64,000 bases of DNA from a virus. The notes below the pieces were generated by a model. That model made no database searches, had not been told where the DNA came from, and worked only from the letters and a program-made list of their open reading frames with translations. Below, in pieces: positions 1-8,586 of this stretch. Position 1 is the first letter of the stretch. Each line of letters opens with the position of its first letter. The stretch lies in the IMG/VR virus record IMGVR_UViG_3300036759_000122, positions 1 to 64,000 of that record, one strand, 5' to 3'. A program made the position numbers and the translations under genes.

Positions 1-649
1 CCGGTGTGTCTGTTGAGGCGTTCGGATCTGCCGGTGCGGTGTTGCCGCCGTCTGCAGCGCCAGCGTCCGGGTCGGGCTGGACCACATTGCCGGTCGCTGG
101 GTCGATACCTCCGCCGGTCGCCGGGTCACCTCCTGCGGCCGGGTCAGCGCCCTGTGAGTCGTCACCGGTATCTGGTGCGGCTGCGTCAGCGGCACCCGAG
201 TCGGTCGTCTCACCGTCACCTGCGTCGGGTGTCTCGGGAGCCGTGGAGGCTCCGCCCGCGTCCTCGGTGGCCTGGTCCTGGTCCGCACTCGCATGGGCGG
301 AGAGCTGGTCGACGGCCGACTGGAGCGCGGACAGGTCGATGTCGCCGCCCTGCTGGGCCGAGTCGATCTGGGCCTGCAGCGTCTGCACCGCCTGTTGGAT
401 GGTCTGGTCGGCGGCCTGCACCTGCTGGGTGAGGGCGTCAACATCGGCTTGGGTGGCGCGGGCTTGGGTCATGAGCTGGTCGACCTTCCTGTCGAGATGG
501 TGGAGAAGGAGGTGAGTGCCCGATTCAATCTTTAGGAGCCGAGTCATGGCCCGCACCAGTAGCCCGAGCAGCACATCGTTCGAGGGGACGCCGTAGAGCT
601 GGTCGTCGGCGATGTCGGTGAAGTCATCCGGGGCATCGGGAGTGCTCAC
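1..649 (-). CDS. Partial leftward gene: coiled-coil protein with Pro/Asp/Gly-rich tail
   Basis: Reading leftward from a GTG at 649-647 gives an open frame that runs off the window edge. It starts MSTPDAPDDFTDIADDQLYG. Residues about 20-110 are helical with Q/A/L-rich heptads (DVDALTQQVQAADQTIQQAV), suggesting a coiled coil. The rest is a disordered D/G/A/P/T tail with near-repeats such as GGDPATGGGIDPATGN. The Shine-Dalgarno sequence is weak. It diverges from the gene at 679 with only 29 bases between them. Function is not recognisable; a scaffold-like or minor structural role would be a guess. The rightward frames in the same DNA are Trp/Ser-rich shadows. Confidence 0.7.
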   Translation of the reverse strand, partial: MSTPDAPDDFTDIADDQLYGVPSNDVLLGLLVRAMTRLLKIESGTHLLLHHLDRKVDQLMTQARATQADVDALTQQVQAADQTIQQAVQTLQAQIDSAQQGGDIDLSALQSAVDQLSAHASADQDQATEDAGGASTAPETPDAGDGETTDSGAADAAAPDTGDDSQGADPAAGGDPATGGGIDPATGNVVQPDPDAGAADGGNTAPADPNASTDTP

Positions 650-678
650 GTCTGGCGATCCTGGCACGATCTCGGCCC

Positions 679-924
679 ATGACACAGCCCTCGCGCGCAG
701 GCCGTCTTGGAGACTCCCAGCAGATGCCGGTGCCCAACGGTTCCCCAGACATCCAGAGCATGGTGATCGCGGACATCGAGAAGCGGCGCGAGCTGGGGAT
801 CAGCAGGTACGGGACCGCGCTGCAGGCACACAACGGGAGGGATGCACTGCTCGATCTCTACGAGGAGCTGATGGACGCGTTGGTCTACCTCAAGCAACTG
901 CTGGTGGAACGCGAGACGAACTGA
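679..924 (+). CDS. Small conserved-looking phage protein
   Basis: This 81-residue protein has a compact helical C-terminal half (IEKRRELGISRYGTALQ, then LYEELMDALVYLKQLLVE). The EExxDAxxY pattern faintly recalls MazG-type helical bundles, but the set of metal-binding acidic residues is incomplete, so I make no enzymatic claim. The start follows the divergent gene by 29 bases. Its 3' end is followed immediately by the first copy of the promoter-like element. The gene is likely real; its function is unknown. Confidence 0.65.
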   Translation: MTQPSRAGRLGDSQQMPVPNGSPDIQSMVIADIEKRRELGISRYGTALQAHNGRDALLDLYEELMDALVYLKQLLVERETN

Positions 925-928
925 CCCC

Positions 929-960
929 TGTCCCTATCTGAGTCCCACGCGCGGAAGTAG
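929..960 (+). promoter_or_regulatory. Promoter-like element copy 1 (TGTCC-N20-GAAGTAG)
   Basis: TGTCC at 929-933 and GGAAGTAG at 953-960 lie in the gap after the stop codon at 924 and 35 bases before the start at 995. It is one of seven copies in the window, and the only one with a 20-base rather than 19-base gap. The repeated position at gene-block borders supports a promoter role; that role is inferred. Confidence 0.6.
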
Positions 961-994
961 TGCACGCGTCCAGCGCACAGTGGGGATCTCAGTC

Positions 995-2836
995 ATGGGC
1001 AACGACGTCGACCGGATGCTGGCCGAGTACGAGAACGCCTCGGACCGGGAGCCGATGCATGGCAAGACCGGCGAGATCCGGCGCAATCCGAGCACCGATC
1101 AGAAGAAGGCTCGACGCCGTCAGGAGGAGACCCGGTTGCTGCGCACCGCCGCGACCGCGTCCACCCTGGACGAGCAGCGCCAGGCCATGGTCGAGCTGGA
1201 GACGCTCCGCACCGAGGCAATGCGCGAGGACGACGAGGAGCGCGCACTCGACATCACCGCCGCCCGGATCGACGACACGTTGATCCCCGGGCACGTGCAC
1301 GAGCTGCACACCGCCGCCACCGACTGGCTGCTGGAGATCCCCGAGCACACCGCATCACGCCAGGATGCCGAGCACGCCCTGATCGCCGAGGCGGTGCTGT
1401 GGTACGGCCGGGTGGATTCCGTCATCAAGGCCGATGGCGAGGAGTTCGCCGAGCAGGCCCGCAACAAGGCCCGGCACGTGGCCAGCCAGTACGGCGAGCA
1501 CGCCGAGTCCGCCGCCCAGGCGTTCCTGACCGAGGCGTCCCGGCTGTTGGAGCAGGAGGTCCGCACCGGCACGTTGAGTCACACCGCCGCGCTGATGGAC
1601 GTGCACGACCTGGGGGATCCCGAAGGCGGCATGGTGTCCCATGACGTGCCCGAGACGCCCGCCGAGACGGCCGAGCCGCAGGCCAGGCCGGTGCACGCCC
1701 CGGAGCTGGAATCGCCCAAGGTGGACCGCCCAGCGTGGGCGCACCACCTGCAGGGCGACACCTCCGGGCTGGAGGAGATGAGCCACAACTTCGCCCAGCA
1801 CGTGCTGGGCAAGGCCTCTGCGCTCTCCCGCGAGCCGGAGCGCTTCCCCGAGCACGTGGGCGTCGGTGGGCCGCCCATCTCCGCCCAGGACGCTTCGGCG
1901 TCCCCGGGTGTCTACCCGCCTGAGCCGGATACCAGCTCCAACCGCGCCCCGGCACTGCAGGAGATGCAGAACTACGAAGGCTTCGAAGGCACCTCCGTGG
2001 TGCCCGACCCGTCCGGCCAGTCCGAGCAGATGAATGGCGACCAGCGCGCCAGCGAGGACTACGCCCGTCCCCAGGCCGGATTCCCGGTCAGCGGCAGCCA
2101 CACCCAGAAGGAGTCATCCGTGACTGATCACGCCCAGTGCCCGACCTGCGGTGGTCTGGGCAGAGTCGCCGTGCGCAAGCAGGCCTATTCCGGCCTGCCC
2201 CAGGTCGACCAGATCGTGAACGCCGACGAGTCGCCGGGCGCGACCCCGTTGCCCACCGACGTGGCATGGCCGATCGTCTGGGACCCGAACGAGATCAACC
2301 GGGCCATCCAGGAGACCGAGGGCCAGATCGCCCGCCGTCCGGAGGGGTTGCCCGGCCCGCCCGGGGCACCCGGGCACAAGGGTGCGTCCCGCCACGAGGC
2401 GCAGGGTCGAGACAACTCCGGCTGGATCGGCGACATGGGCGCGAAGGGGCCGGACTATCCGGGCTACTCCTACCCGGCCGGTTACGACGGCTCGAACAAC
2501 CTGGGCCAGCCGGACCCGGTGTACGGCTACGGCGGGGACGAGCCGCAAGGCCCGAAGCTGCCCTACGGCAACGCCGAGGCGGACGATTTCACCAACAACC
2601 CGGGCGAGCCCTACAACCCGAGCGTGCCGCACAACAACGACCAGGGCTTCCAGGAGGTTGCGCCGGGCTTCGCCACCGCGCCGCCCGGTGGGTCCACCAG
2701 TGCCCCCGGTTCGGTCGGTTCGTCCCGGCAGTCCGCATTGGCCGACCCGTTCATCGCCGCCGCGCAGGAGGAGATCGCCCGTCAGCAGCAGTTGATCCAG
2801 ACCCGTTCTTCGATGCTGGCCAGGCAAGGTTCGTGA
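995..2836 (+). CDS. Large modular protein with helical N-terminus and CxxCGGxG zinc ribbon
   Basis: I chose the ATG at 995 over an in-frame GTG at 980 because GGGGA at 982-986 sits at good spacing before it. The 613-residue product has a charged helical first half (residues about 1-240) and Pro-rich linkers. A CPTCGGLG half-ribbon lies near residue 382, and a Gly/Pro-rich tail follows with a short collagen-like run (LPGPPGAPGHKG). An SRHEAQ linker at about residue 466 resembles the RHTA motifs of the next large gene. No enzyme fold is recognisable. The position upstream of the portal and the modular make-up suggest a virion-internal or polyvalent protein (inference). The stop overlaps the next gene's start (GTGA). 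Confidence 0.75.
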   Translation: MGNDVDRMLAEYENASDREPMHGKTGEIRRNPSTDQKKARRRQEETRLLRTAATASTLDEQRQAMVELETLRTEAMREDDEERALDITAARIDDTLIPGHVHELHTAATDWLLEIPEHTASRQDAEHALIAEAVLWYGRVDSVIKADGEEFAEQARNKARHVASQYGEHAESAAQAFLTEASRLLEQEVRTGTLSHTAALMDVHDLGDPEGGMVSHDVPETPAETAEPQARPVHAPELESPKVDRPAWAHHLQGDTSGLEEMSHNFAQHVLGKASALSREPERFPEHVGVGGPPISAQDASASPGVYPPEPDTSSNRAPALQEMQNYEGFEGTSVVPDPSGQSEQMNGDQRASEDYARPQAGFPVSGSHTQKESSVTDHAQCPTCGGLGRVAVRKQAYSGLPQVDQIVNADESPGATPLPTDVAWPIVWDPNEINRAIQETEGQIARRPEGLPGPPGAPGHKGASRHEAQGRDNSGWIGDMGAKGPDYPGYSYPAGYDGSNNLGQPDPVYGYGGDEPQGPKLPYGNAEADDFTNNPGEPYNPSVPHNNDQGFQEVAPGFATAPPGGSTSAPGSVGSSRQSALADPFIAAAQEEIARQQQLIQTRSSMLARQGS

Positions 2837-3141
2837 ACTTCACGGCCGCGCTCGCCAAGCTGCAGCGTGAGGCGGGTTACGACGACGCGTTGGGCATCGG
2901 CCCGCAACAGCCGACGCCCATCTCGCCGCACACCCTGAACCGGCCGGTCAAGCACCAGCCGCCGGTGCAGACGGACGGCTTGGACCCGGCGGCCGAAAGC
3001 GGCCCGAGCCCGTTCAACTCCGGGCAGGGGCCGTACGGGCGGCCGGTGGTCACCGACCCATTGGTCGACCAGCCGATCCGCCCTGGCGCACCGGTGCCGT
3101 ATCTGCCCGGTCCTGATCTTGACACCACGACGCTGAACTGA
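2833..3141 (+). CDS. Small Pro-rich hypothetical protein
   Basis: The GTG start at 2833 overlaps the upstream stop in a GTGA arrangement, implying translational coupling. The 102-residue product begins with a short helix (NFTAALAKLQREAGYDDALG) and continues as Pro/Gly/Gln-rich sequence without secondary structure. It ends 14 bases before the next gene. No family is recognised. Confidence 0.65.
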   Translation: MNFTAALAKLQREAGYDDALGIGPQQPTPISPHTLNRPVKHQPPVQTDGLDPAAESGPSPFNSGQGPYGRPVVTDPLVDQPIRPGAPVPYLPGPDLDTTTLN

Positions 3142-3155
3142 TGTAGGAGCGGGCC

Positions 3156-6100
3156 ATGCCCAACGAGATCGCGGCGACTGCCTTGTGGACGGATGCGGTG
3201 AGCGACCACGACGCCGATGCGCACCGGCGCACCGTGGTGGCCGCCAAGGTCGCCCTGTCCGGCACCTGGCCGTTCTTGGCTGCGGCCAGTTCCGAGGAGG
3301 AGTTCGAGCACCGCCTCGCACTCGTCACCGCCCAGGTGGAGGAACACACCCCGGCCGAGGCGCTCGATGACGTGGTGGCCTCGTTGCGCCAGGACTTCGC
3401 CACCCTCGCCTCGGCCCGTGCCGCCGAAGCTGCCGCCGCCGCCGAGGTGACCGCCGAGGAGGGCATCGGCCTCGCCGAGCGGTACGCGCACGTGCGGCAC
3501 CGTGGCGGGGACGAGGACGGGTACTTCCAGGTGGACCTGATCGGCCCGCAGACGGTGCAGACGCTGGCCCGGGCCGCCTCCCGGGACGAGGCGTTCACTG
3601 CCGCGCGGGCGCACCGGGTGCCGATCTACGAGAACGGCCGCCATGCCGAGCTGCCGCCGGTGGAGAGCGGTCAAGAGTTCTTCCACGCCGCATCCGGGCG
3701 GTGGGTCAACGCCCGCGAGTTCGCCGAGCGCGCGCAGCACCTGGGCGCGGCCGAGGACGACGACGACGAGGGGGAGGCGGGCCTGTCCCACCAGCAGCGG
3801 GTGGCCCAGGAGTACGCCCAGTTCCACCGGTCCCCGGACTGGGAGCTGAAGAACATCCACAAGGCCCTGAACATGCTGCCGTTCCTCAACGGCCCGCAGG
3901 AGAACGCCCGGCTGGACGCGATCAAGCAGATCCGTTCCGAACGCCGCCGCCGCCAGGGTGTGTTCACCCCGGACCCCACCGACGCGATGCGCTACAACCG
4001 GTACCCGACGATCCCCTCGCCGGACTTCGGCGGTTCGCCTGCAGGGCCGGGTGACCACCCCACCGGGCCGGACGGCTTCCCGCCCGATGTGGCCCAGGGC
4101 GAACAACGCTCCGAAGAGGCCTACGCCCGGCAGACCACGCCCGGTCCTTGGGTGGTGCCCCCGGACGCCGCGTGGCGCGACTCGATGCTGCCCAATGCAG
4201 CCACCGGCCTGCCGCAGGGCCAGTACCCGGCACCGGGCAACCCGGCGGTGAATGCATCTCGGTACATGGCCAGCGGCACCTCCGACGACTTCCACGGCGG
4301 CCGGGAGCGGGACGCCAAGTGCAGTGATTGCGGGGAGAACTACTCCTCCTCGCTGAGCAAATGCCCGAACTGCGGCAAGAAGACCTCCTCCCGGCACACC
4401 GCGCAGGAAGGGGTCGCGCCGTCCACGCACGCGCCCAACCCGAACTATTTCTGGCAGGGAGCCCAGATCGCCGGGCCGCCGACGTTCCCGCCTGACCCCG
4501 GCCCGGAACCCAAGACCAACAACAACGTCGACGACCTCTACGGCGCGGTGCCCCCGGAACAGTCCTCCGGCTCCCAGATGGGCCAGGTCGACGGTGCGGG
4601 ATACTCCCGGCAGGGCACGCTGTCCCGTGAGGCGGTCCGCGAGGCCGCTTGGTGGTGGGGCATCACCCGCACCGGCGGCATGTACTACCACGGCCGCGAG
4701 TTCGACCAGGCTGCGCGCGACAAGGCGGCCAAGTCCGGGCACGCCCTCTCCGACGGGTCGTTCCCGATCTACAACGCCAAGGACGTGCAGAACGCGAAGA
4801 ACCGGATCGGCACCTCCGACCACGACCGGGCCACGATCGTCAAGCACATCAACCACTGGGCCAAGGAGTACGGCGAGCCGCCGGTCGGCGAGGAGAAGGA
4901 CGCTTCCCGGCACACCGCCGCCTCCCTGGAGGGGTTCCTGCACGGCCTGCAGTCCGGGCAGGAGGCCACCGTCGGCGAGCACTCGGTGCGTTACGACGCG
5001 CAACAGGCCCTGGACGACTACGGCCGACCGGCACGCGGGTTCACCGTCGGCACCTACTCGGTGACCGCCCCGGGCGGGGGCATCAAGTACTTCTCGCACT
5101 CGCCGTACAAGCCCGACTCCTGGGCGGGTCAGGCCAAGCGCGCCGCCGCCGAGGACGCCGCCCGGCACATCTGGGACACCCAACGGCAACGCCAGTCCTC
5201 GGTCCGGCACACCGCACCGGGCGGCGGGGAGCACGCGCCGTACCGGATCAAGAAGGTGGACGGCGGGTACGCGGTCTTCAACGACAAGGGCGAACGCAAG
5301 AACGACGAGGCGAAGTCCTACCCCGAGGCCCGCCGCTTCCAGAAGGCGCTGTACCGCAACGTGCCCGGCGCGCGGCAGTCTGCCGAGGAGGACGAGGCGC
5401 ACAAGGCCGCGTCCCGGGGCCGCCTCCCTTTCGCCCAGGCTGACCGGAGCACCGAACAACTGCGCGAGGAGGAGTACCGGGAGGGCCGTGAACACGCCGA
5501 ACGCGGCCTGCCGCCGGAGACGTCCATCCCCGGCATCGACGACGTCTACGACGCTGGGTACGCCGACCGCCGTCACGACCTGGGCCGGATGGCCGCCCAC
5601 CAGGCCACCTGTCCGGAGTGCGAGGGGACCGGCAAGGACTGGAACGACTACGACCCGTGCCCGCGTTGCCAGGGTTCGGGGCAGGCCTCTGCCAATACGC
5701 TGAGCCCTCCGGAGCTGGACAAGGACCACCGGCCGGTCAGCGTGGCCGGATGGCGGTGTGACGTCTGCGGGCACGAGGTCAACGGCCAGACCGACGAGGA
5801 GGGCATCCCGACCCAGCGCGGAGACAGCGTGCGGCACACCGGATCCCGCCGGATGGCCAACACCTCCGGGCAGATCGTGGGGCATTGCGATCACTGTCAC
5901 GCCCCGGTGCGCTGGCACGACGGCGACGATTCGGACGCCGGTCACCTGGAGCATCTGCACAACGCGTCCAACCGGTGCAGCGACGGGTCCCGCAACGTGG
6001 CCAAGACCTCCGGGTTGACCCACCTCCCGCAGTTCTTCGACCCGTTCTGCGTCCCTCCGTCCCGGACCGCCTCCGGCCCGTTGGCCATGCAACCGGCGGC

Positions 6101-6539
6101 CCCTTCCGCCCCGGTCGCGCCCATTGCACCCGGACCCCCGGGCACGGCCACTCCGGCCGTGCCGAGCCCGGGTGGGCCGGGAGGTGCCGGAGGTACCGCC
6201 GTACCGGGCGGAGATTCCAACGTGCCGCAGGCATCCAGTGCAGACCTATCGCGCATTTCATCCGATTTGAAGGCATATGCCCTGCAGACGTTGACTGCAC
6301 CCACCCCGGAGAACCCCACCGGGCGGGACCCCGACGAGTACCGGTCCAACACCTGGGAGGGGCTGGTCCGGCAACGGCCCATGCAGTCCGCCGAGGAGCG
6401 CAACGTGAACACCCCGACGCTGGCCCCGGAACCGATCCGGACCAGGAACGTGAACACGCCGACACCGGGCCTCGGGGACTGGGACGGGTCCACCCGCGAC
6501 GAGGACGACCTGGAAGGCGAAGAGGAGCGCGAGGACTGA
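3156..6539 (+). CDS. Giant modular zinc-ribbon protein (polyvalent type) with DUF6582-like segment
   Basis: The 1127-residue product begins at an ATG 7 bases after a GGAGCGGG ribosome site. It is a string of modules: a helical N-terminus; a zinc ribbon (CSDCGEN...CPNCGKK, about residues 389-407); a segment near 528-575 with ALSDGSFPI and a following helix that resembles DUF6582; a DnaJ-like double half-ribbon (CPECEGTG...CPRCQGSG, about 818-840); CDVCGHEV near 869; and a Pro/Ala/Gly-rich tail with the repeat RNVNTPT. Exact RHTA tetrapeptides occur at about residues 413, 585 and 684, and RHTG at 893, each between modules. No catalytic site is recognised. The architecture fits polyvalent proteins found beside phage head genes (inference). 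Alternative: a minor capsid or internal head protein. Confidence 0.75.
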   Translation: MPNEIAATALWTDAVSDHDADAHRRTVVAAKVALSGTWPFLAAASSEEEFEHRLALVTAQVEEHTPAEALDDVVASLRQDFATLASARAAEAAAAAEVTAEEGIGLAERYAHVRHRGGDEDGYFQVDLIGPQTVQTLARAASRDEAFTAARAHRVPIYENGRHAELPPVESGQEFFHAASGRWVNAREFAERAQHLGAAEDDDDEGEAGLSHQQRVAQEYAQFHRSPDWELKNIHKALNMLPFLNGPQENARLDAIKQIRSERRRRQGVFTPDPTDAMRYNRYPTIPSPDFGGSPAGPGDHPTGPDGFPPDVAQGEQRSEEAYARQTTPGPWVVPPDAAWRDSMLPNAATGLPQGQYPAPGNPAVNASRYMASGTSDDFHGGRERDAKCSDCGENYSSSLSKCPNCGKKTSSRHTAQEGVAPSTHAPNPNYFWQGAQIAGPPTFPPDPGPEPKTNNNVDDLYGAVPPEQSSGSQMGQVDGAGYSRQGTLSREAVREAAWWWGITRTGGMYYHGREFDQAARDKAAKSGHALSDGSFPIYNAKDVQNAKNRIGTSDHDRATIVKHINHWAKEYGEPPVGEEKDASRHTAASLEGFLHGLQSGQEATVGEHSVRYDAQQALDDYGRPARGFTVGTYSVTAPGGGIKYFSHSPYKPDSWAGQAKRAAAEDAARHIWDTQRQRQSSVRHTAPGGGEHAPYRIKKVDGGYAVFNDKGERKNDEAKSYPEARRFQKALYRNVPGARQSAEEDEAHKAASRGRLPFAQADRSTEQLREEEYREGREHAERGLPPETSIPGIDDVYDAGYADRRHDLGRMAAHQATCPECEGTGKDWNDYDPCPRCQGSGQASANTLSPPELDKDHRPVSVAGWRCDVCGHEVNGQTDEEGIPTQRGDSVRHTGSRRMANTSGQIVGHCDHCHAPVRWHDGDDSDAGHLEHLHNASNRCSDGSRNVAKTSGLTHLPQFFDPFCVPPSRTASGPLAMQPAAPSAPVAPIAPGPPGTATPAVPSPGGPGGAGGTAVPGGDSNVPQASSADLSRISSDLKAYALQTLTAPTPENPTGRDPDEYRSNTWEGLVRQRPMQSAEERNVNTPTLAPEPIRTRNVNTPTPGLGDWDGSTRDEDDLEGEEERED

Positions 6540-6543
6540 GGCC

Positions 6544-7494
6544 ATGAGCATCGCCATCTTCTGTGCCGACTGCCACGCCACCGGCGAGGTCGAGCGGGTC
6601 ACCCCTGGCCTGATGTGCCGGTGCGGGTCGGCCAACCTGGGCCTGGACGGGGTGGACCCGAAGCCCTCCATCCACACCGCCGCACCCACCGGTCCCGGCA
6701 CCGGGTGGGGACGGCCGCGACCGGACCCCACCGCCGGGTGGGACCAGTACCAGGGCCCGCCGCCCACCCCGAACCCGTACGGGCCACGGGACGGCAACCA
6801 TCCCGAGGACAGCTGCCCGGAGTGCCTGGGGTCCGGCTACGACCTGATCGACAAGTGCCCGTGCCGGGCCTGTTTCGGCACCGGTCGGCGCAACCCGACC
6901 ACGTCCGCACCGGCCGACGCCACGCACCCGCTCACCTGGGATTCGCACCAGGGCCCACCGGCGGGCGGGGCACGCTGGCAGGGCACCGCCACACGGCAGA
7001 TCACCTACCCGGCGGGCAGCCCCACCCCTGAGTCCACTCAAACCGGACATGGCCCGGGAACGCGCGTGAGCAGGGCACAGAGCCACGCGACCCCCCATCC
7101 CAGTGTCTCTGCCCAACCAACCCCTGTTCGTGCGCCTGGCGACACCTCCGCACCCCGCACGGCGGCCCATTTCCCGTTGGTCACCGCGTCGTGTCCCAAG
7201 TGCGGGCAACGCAACGCGACCCAGCTCACCGCCGACCTGGCCAACCACGCGTGGTGGGACTGCCGCCGGTGCGGCGGGCTCGCCGACCTGGACCGGCACC
7301 CGGAGATCGACCCGTTCGACCCGCCGCCCGCACTGCCGTCCGAACGACGCCGCAAGGCCTCCAGGCTGCGCCGTGCGCCCAAGCCGGACGGCCGCCTGTT
7401 CCCGATGTTGGACGCGATCACGGCGGCCAACGACATCTCGCCGCGCGAGGCCCTTACCCTGGCCCGCCGGGCGCTGACGGCGCACCCGGAGTAG
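6544..7494 (+). CDS. Multi-zinc-ribbon protein
   Basis: The start lies 4 bases after the previous stop. The 316-residue product carries three Cys4-type motifs: CADCHATG with CRCG at the N-terminus, CPECLGSG with CRACFGTG near residue 95, and CPKCGQRN with CRRCGG near residues 217-242. A basic, Pro-rich C-terminal helix follows. Short IHTA and PRTA linkers precede the second and third sections, like the RHTA linkers of its neighbour. It is probably a nucleic-acid or protein-binding structural accessory; nothing more can be said. It is the last gene before a hairpin-containing spacer. Confidence 0.7.
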   Translation: MSIAIFCADCHATGEVERVTPGLMCRCGSANLGLDGVDPKPSIHTAAPTGPGTGWGRPRPDPTAGWDQYQGPPPTPNPYGPRDGNHPEDSCPECLGSGYDLIDKCPCRACFGTGRRNPTTSAPADATHPLTWDSHQGPPAGGARWQGTATRQITYPAGSPTPESTQTGHGPGTRVSRAQSHATPHPSVSAQPTPVRAPGDTSAPRTAAHFPLVTASCPKCGQRNATQLTADLANHAWWDCRRCGGLADLDRHPEIDPFDPPPALPSERRRKASRLRRAPKPDGRLFPMLDAITAANDISPREALTLARRALTAHPE

Positions 7495-7526
7495 ACGACC
7501 ATGGGGCTTGCCAAACTTGACGGACC

Positions 7527-7589
7527 ATCGGTACCCTCAACGGGTACCGATCGCCCAGAGCGCAAAAAGCTCCGGCGGTCGGTTTTTTG
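7527..7589 (+). terminator. Inverted repeat followed by a T-run
   Basis: ATCGGTACCC at 7527-7536 pairs perfectly with GGGTACCGAT at 7542-7551 around a 5-base loop. About 30 bases on is a run of six T at 7583-7588. The 212-base spacer 7495-7706 otherwise shows no gene. It may terminate the zinc-protein block or be a protein-binding palindrome; the distance to the T-run makes a classical intrinsic terminator uncertain. Confidence 0.5.
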
Positions 7590-7706
7590 GTACCTCTCCC
7601 CCCGGTCGGCACCGGAACACTCCGGAAGCGTTATCGGCCCCGCATTTCCTGCCTCAGGGGCATTTGCGATCATGTCGTGTTACTCGCCGGTAGAAGGATC
7701 ATCGTC

Positions 7707-8177
7707 GTGAGTGGGACGACGAGCTTCTACGAAGGCGACACGGTCGCCTACGTCGGGGACGCTTTGGATGGGATTGCCCCGGCTTCGGGCACGCTTCTGG
7801 CGTTCGCGTCCTCCTCCGCCGCGCACGTGAAGTGGACCTCCGGCCCGCATCTCGGCCAGATCGAGATCGTTGATCTCTACGACCTGATGCCGACCGCCTC
7901 GGTGGCGGCCCTGGAGTCGCCGCAGATCACTGCGCACTCGGTGCGCCGGGTGATGAACGCCGAGGGCGAGACCGGGGTGTTGAACTTCCTGTCCAGCGCC
8001 CGCCAACTCGACACGTGGCCCACCATCGCCGCCGACGCGTTGGACTACGTCACCGGCCGCCTCAAGGCCGACACGTCCATGGAACTGGTCTGGGAACAAC
8101 TGCGCCCGGACGAGGTCGAGAAGGTGGCCGCACTGGCCGCCGTGGTGTTGTTGCGCGACTCGTTGCCGGAGGAGTGA
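7707..8177 (+). CDS. Hypothetical protein with SH3-like N-terminus
   Basis: The GTG at 7707 was chosen because AAGGA lies 8-9 bases upstream; longer in-frame starts would translate the terminator spacer. The 156-residue product begins with a beta-rich segment (YEGDTVAYVGDAL...GTLLAF...HVKWTSGPHLGQIEIVDLYDL) of the KOW/SH3 style. It ends with a helical half (LDYVTGRLKADTSMELVWEQL). No family is recognised. The stop overlaps the next ATG (TGATG). Confidence 0.7.
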   Translation: MSGTTSFYEGDTVAYVGDALDGIAPASGTLLAFASSSAAHVKWTSGPHLGQIEIVDLYDLMPTASVAALESPQITAHSVRRVMNAEGETGVLNFLSSARQLDTWPTIAADALDYVTGRLKADTSMELVWEQLRPDEVEKVAALAAVVLLRDSLPEE

Positions 8178-8392
8178 TGGACACCCTCGTGCACTACCTG
8201 CGCACCATGGATGCGGCACACCCGGAACCGATCGCGAACCCGTTGATCACTATCCAGAAAAGCCAGACGACCTGCCCCGAGTGTGTGACCGTCCGACGAC
8301 GGCGCAGACGGACGACGGTCTGTTTGCACAAGCACGAGCATCTGCCCGCCGGGCAGTACATCTGCCGGTGCGGTGGCCGGTTCGAGGTCTGA
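8177..8392 (+). CDS. Small Cys/Arg-rich protein
   Basis: The start ATG shares one base with the upstream stop and follows GGAGG. The 71-residue product has CPEC, a run of Arg, CLHKHEHL and CRCGG, which together could bind one or two zinc ions. The basic middle would suit nucleic-acid contact. Function unknown. Confidence 0.6.
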   Translation: MDTLVHYLRTMDAAHPEPIANPLITIQKSQTTCPECVTVRRRRRRTTVCLHKHEHLPAGQYICRCGGRFEV

Positions 8393-8402
8393 GGAGGCCG
8401 TC

Positions 8403-8576
8403 ATGTTCGCACTCGTCGCCTGCGTGTTGTTCATCATCGCCGCCGTGAAGCAGGGCCATCCGTCCACGGCCCTGTTCTGGGTCTACCTGGCCCTGGCCGC
8501 GTGGTCGTTGCACTTCTTCCTCGACCCGTGGTTGAGCCCGTACTACCCGCGCCGCCGTACCCGCACCGCGCCCTAG
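8403..8576 (+). CDS. Small two-helix membrane protein
   Basis: The ATG at 8403 follows GAGGAGG at ideal spacing. The 57-residue product has two hydrophobic stretches (MFALVACVLFIIAAV and STALFWVYLALAAW) and a basic tail (PRRRTRT). It could be holin-like or a membrane anchor for the neighbouring large proteins. A separate holin candidate lies at 49663, so I do not name this one. Confidence 0.65.
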   Translation: MFALVACVLFIIAAVKQGHPSTALFWVYLALAAWSLHFFLDPWLSPYYPRRRTRTAP

Positions 8577-8586
8577 GATCCTCACC

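Noticed and set aside
4-535. Rightward open frames at the left edge
   Set aside because: They are Trp/Ser/Arg-rich shadows; the leftward frame has normal composition and coiled-coil structure.
2877-6092. A 1071-codon leftward open frame
   Set aside because: It mirrors the rightward modular zinc-ribbon gene; its composition is Gly/Arg/Val-rich with no motifs, and the rightward frame has clear zinc ribbons and ribosome sites.
5779-7485. A 568-codon leftward open frame
   Set aside because: Arg/Gly/Trp-rich shadow of two rightward zinc-ribbon genes.
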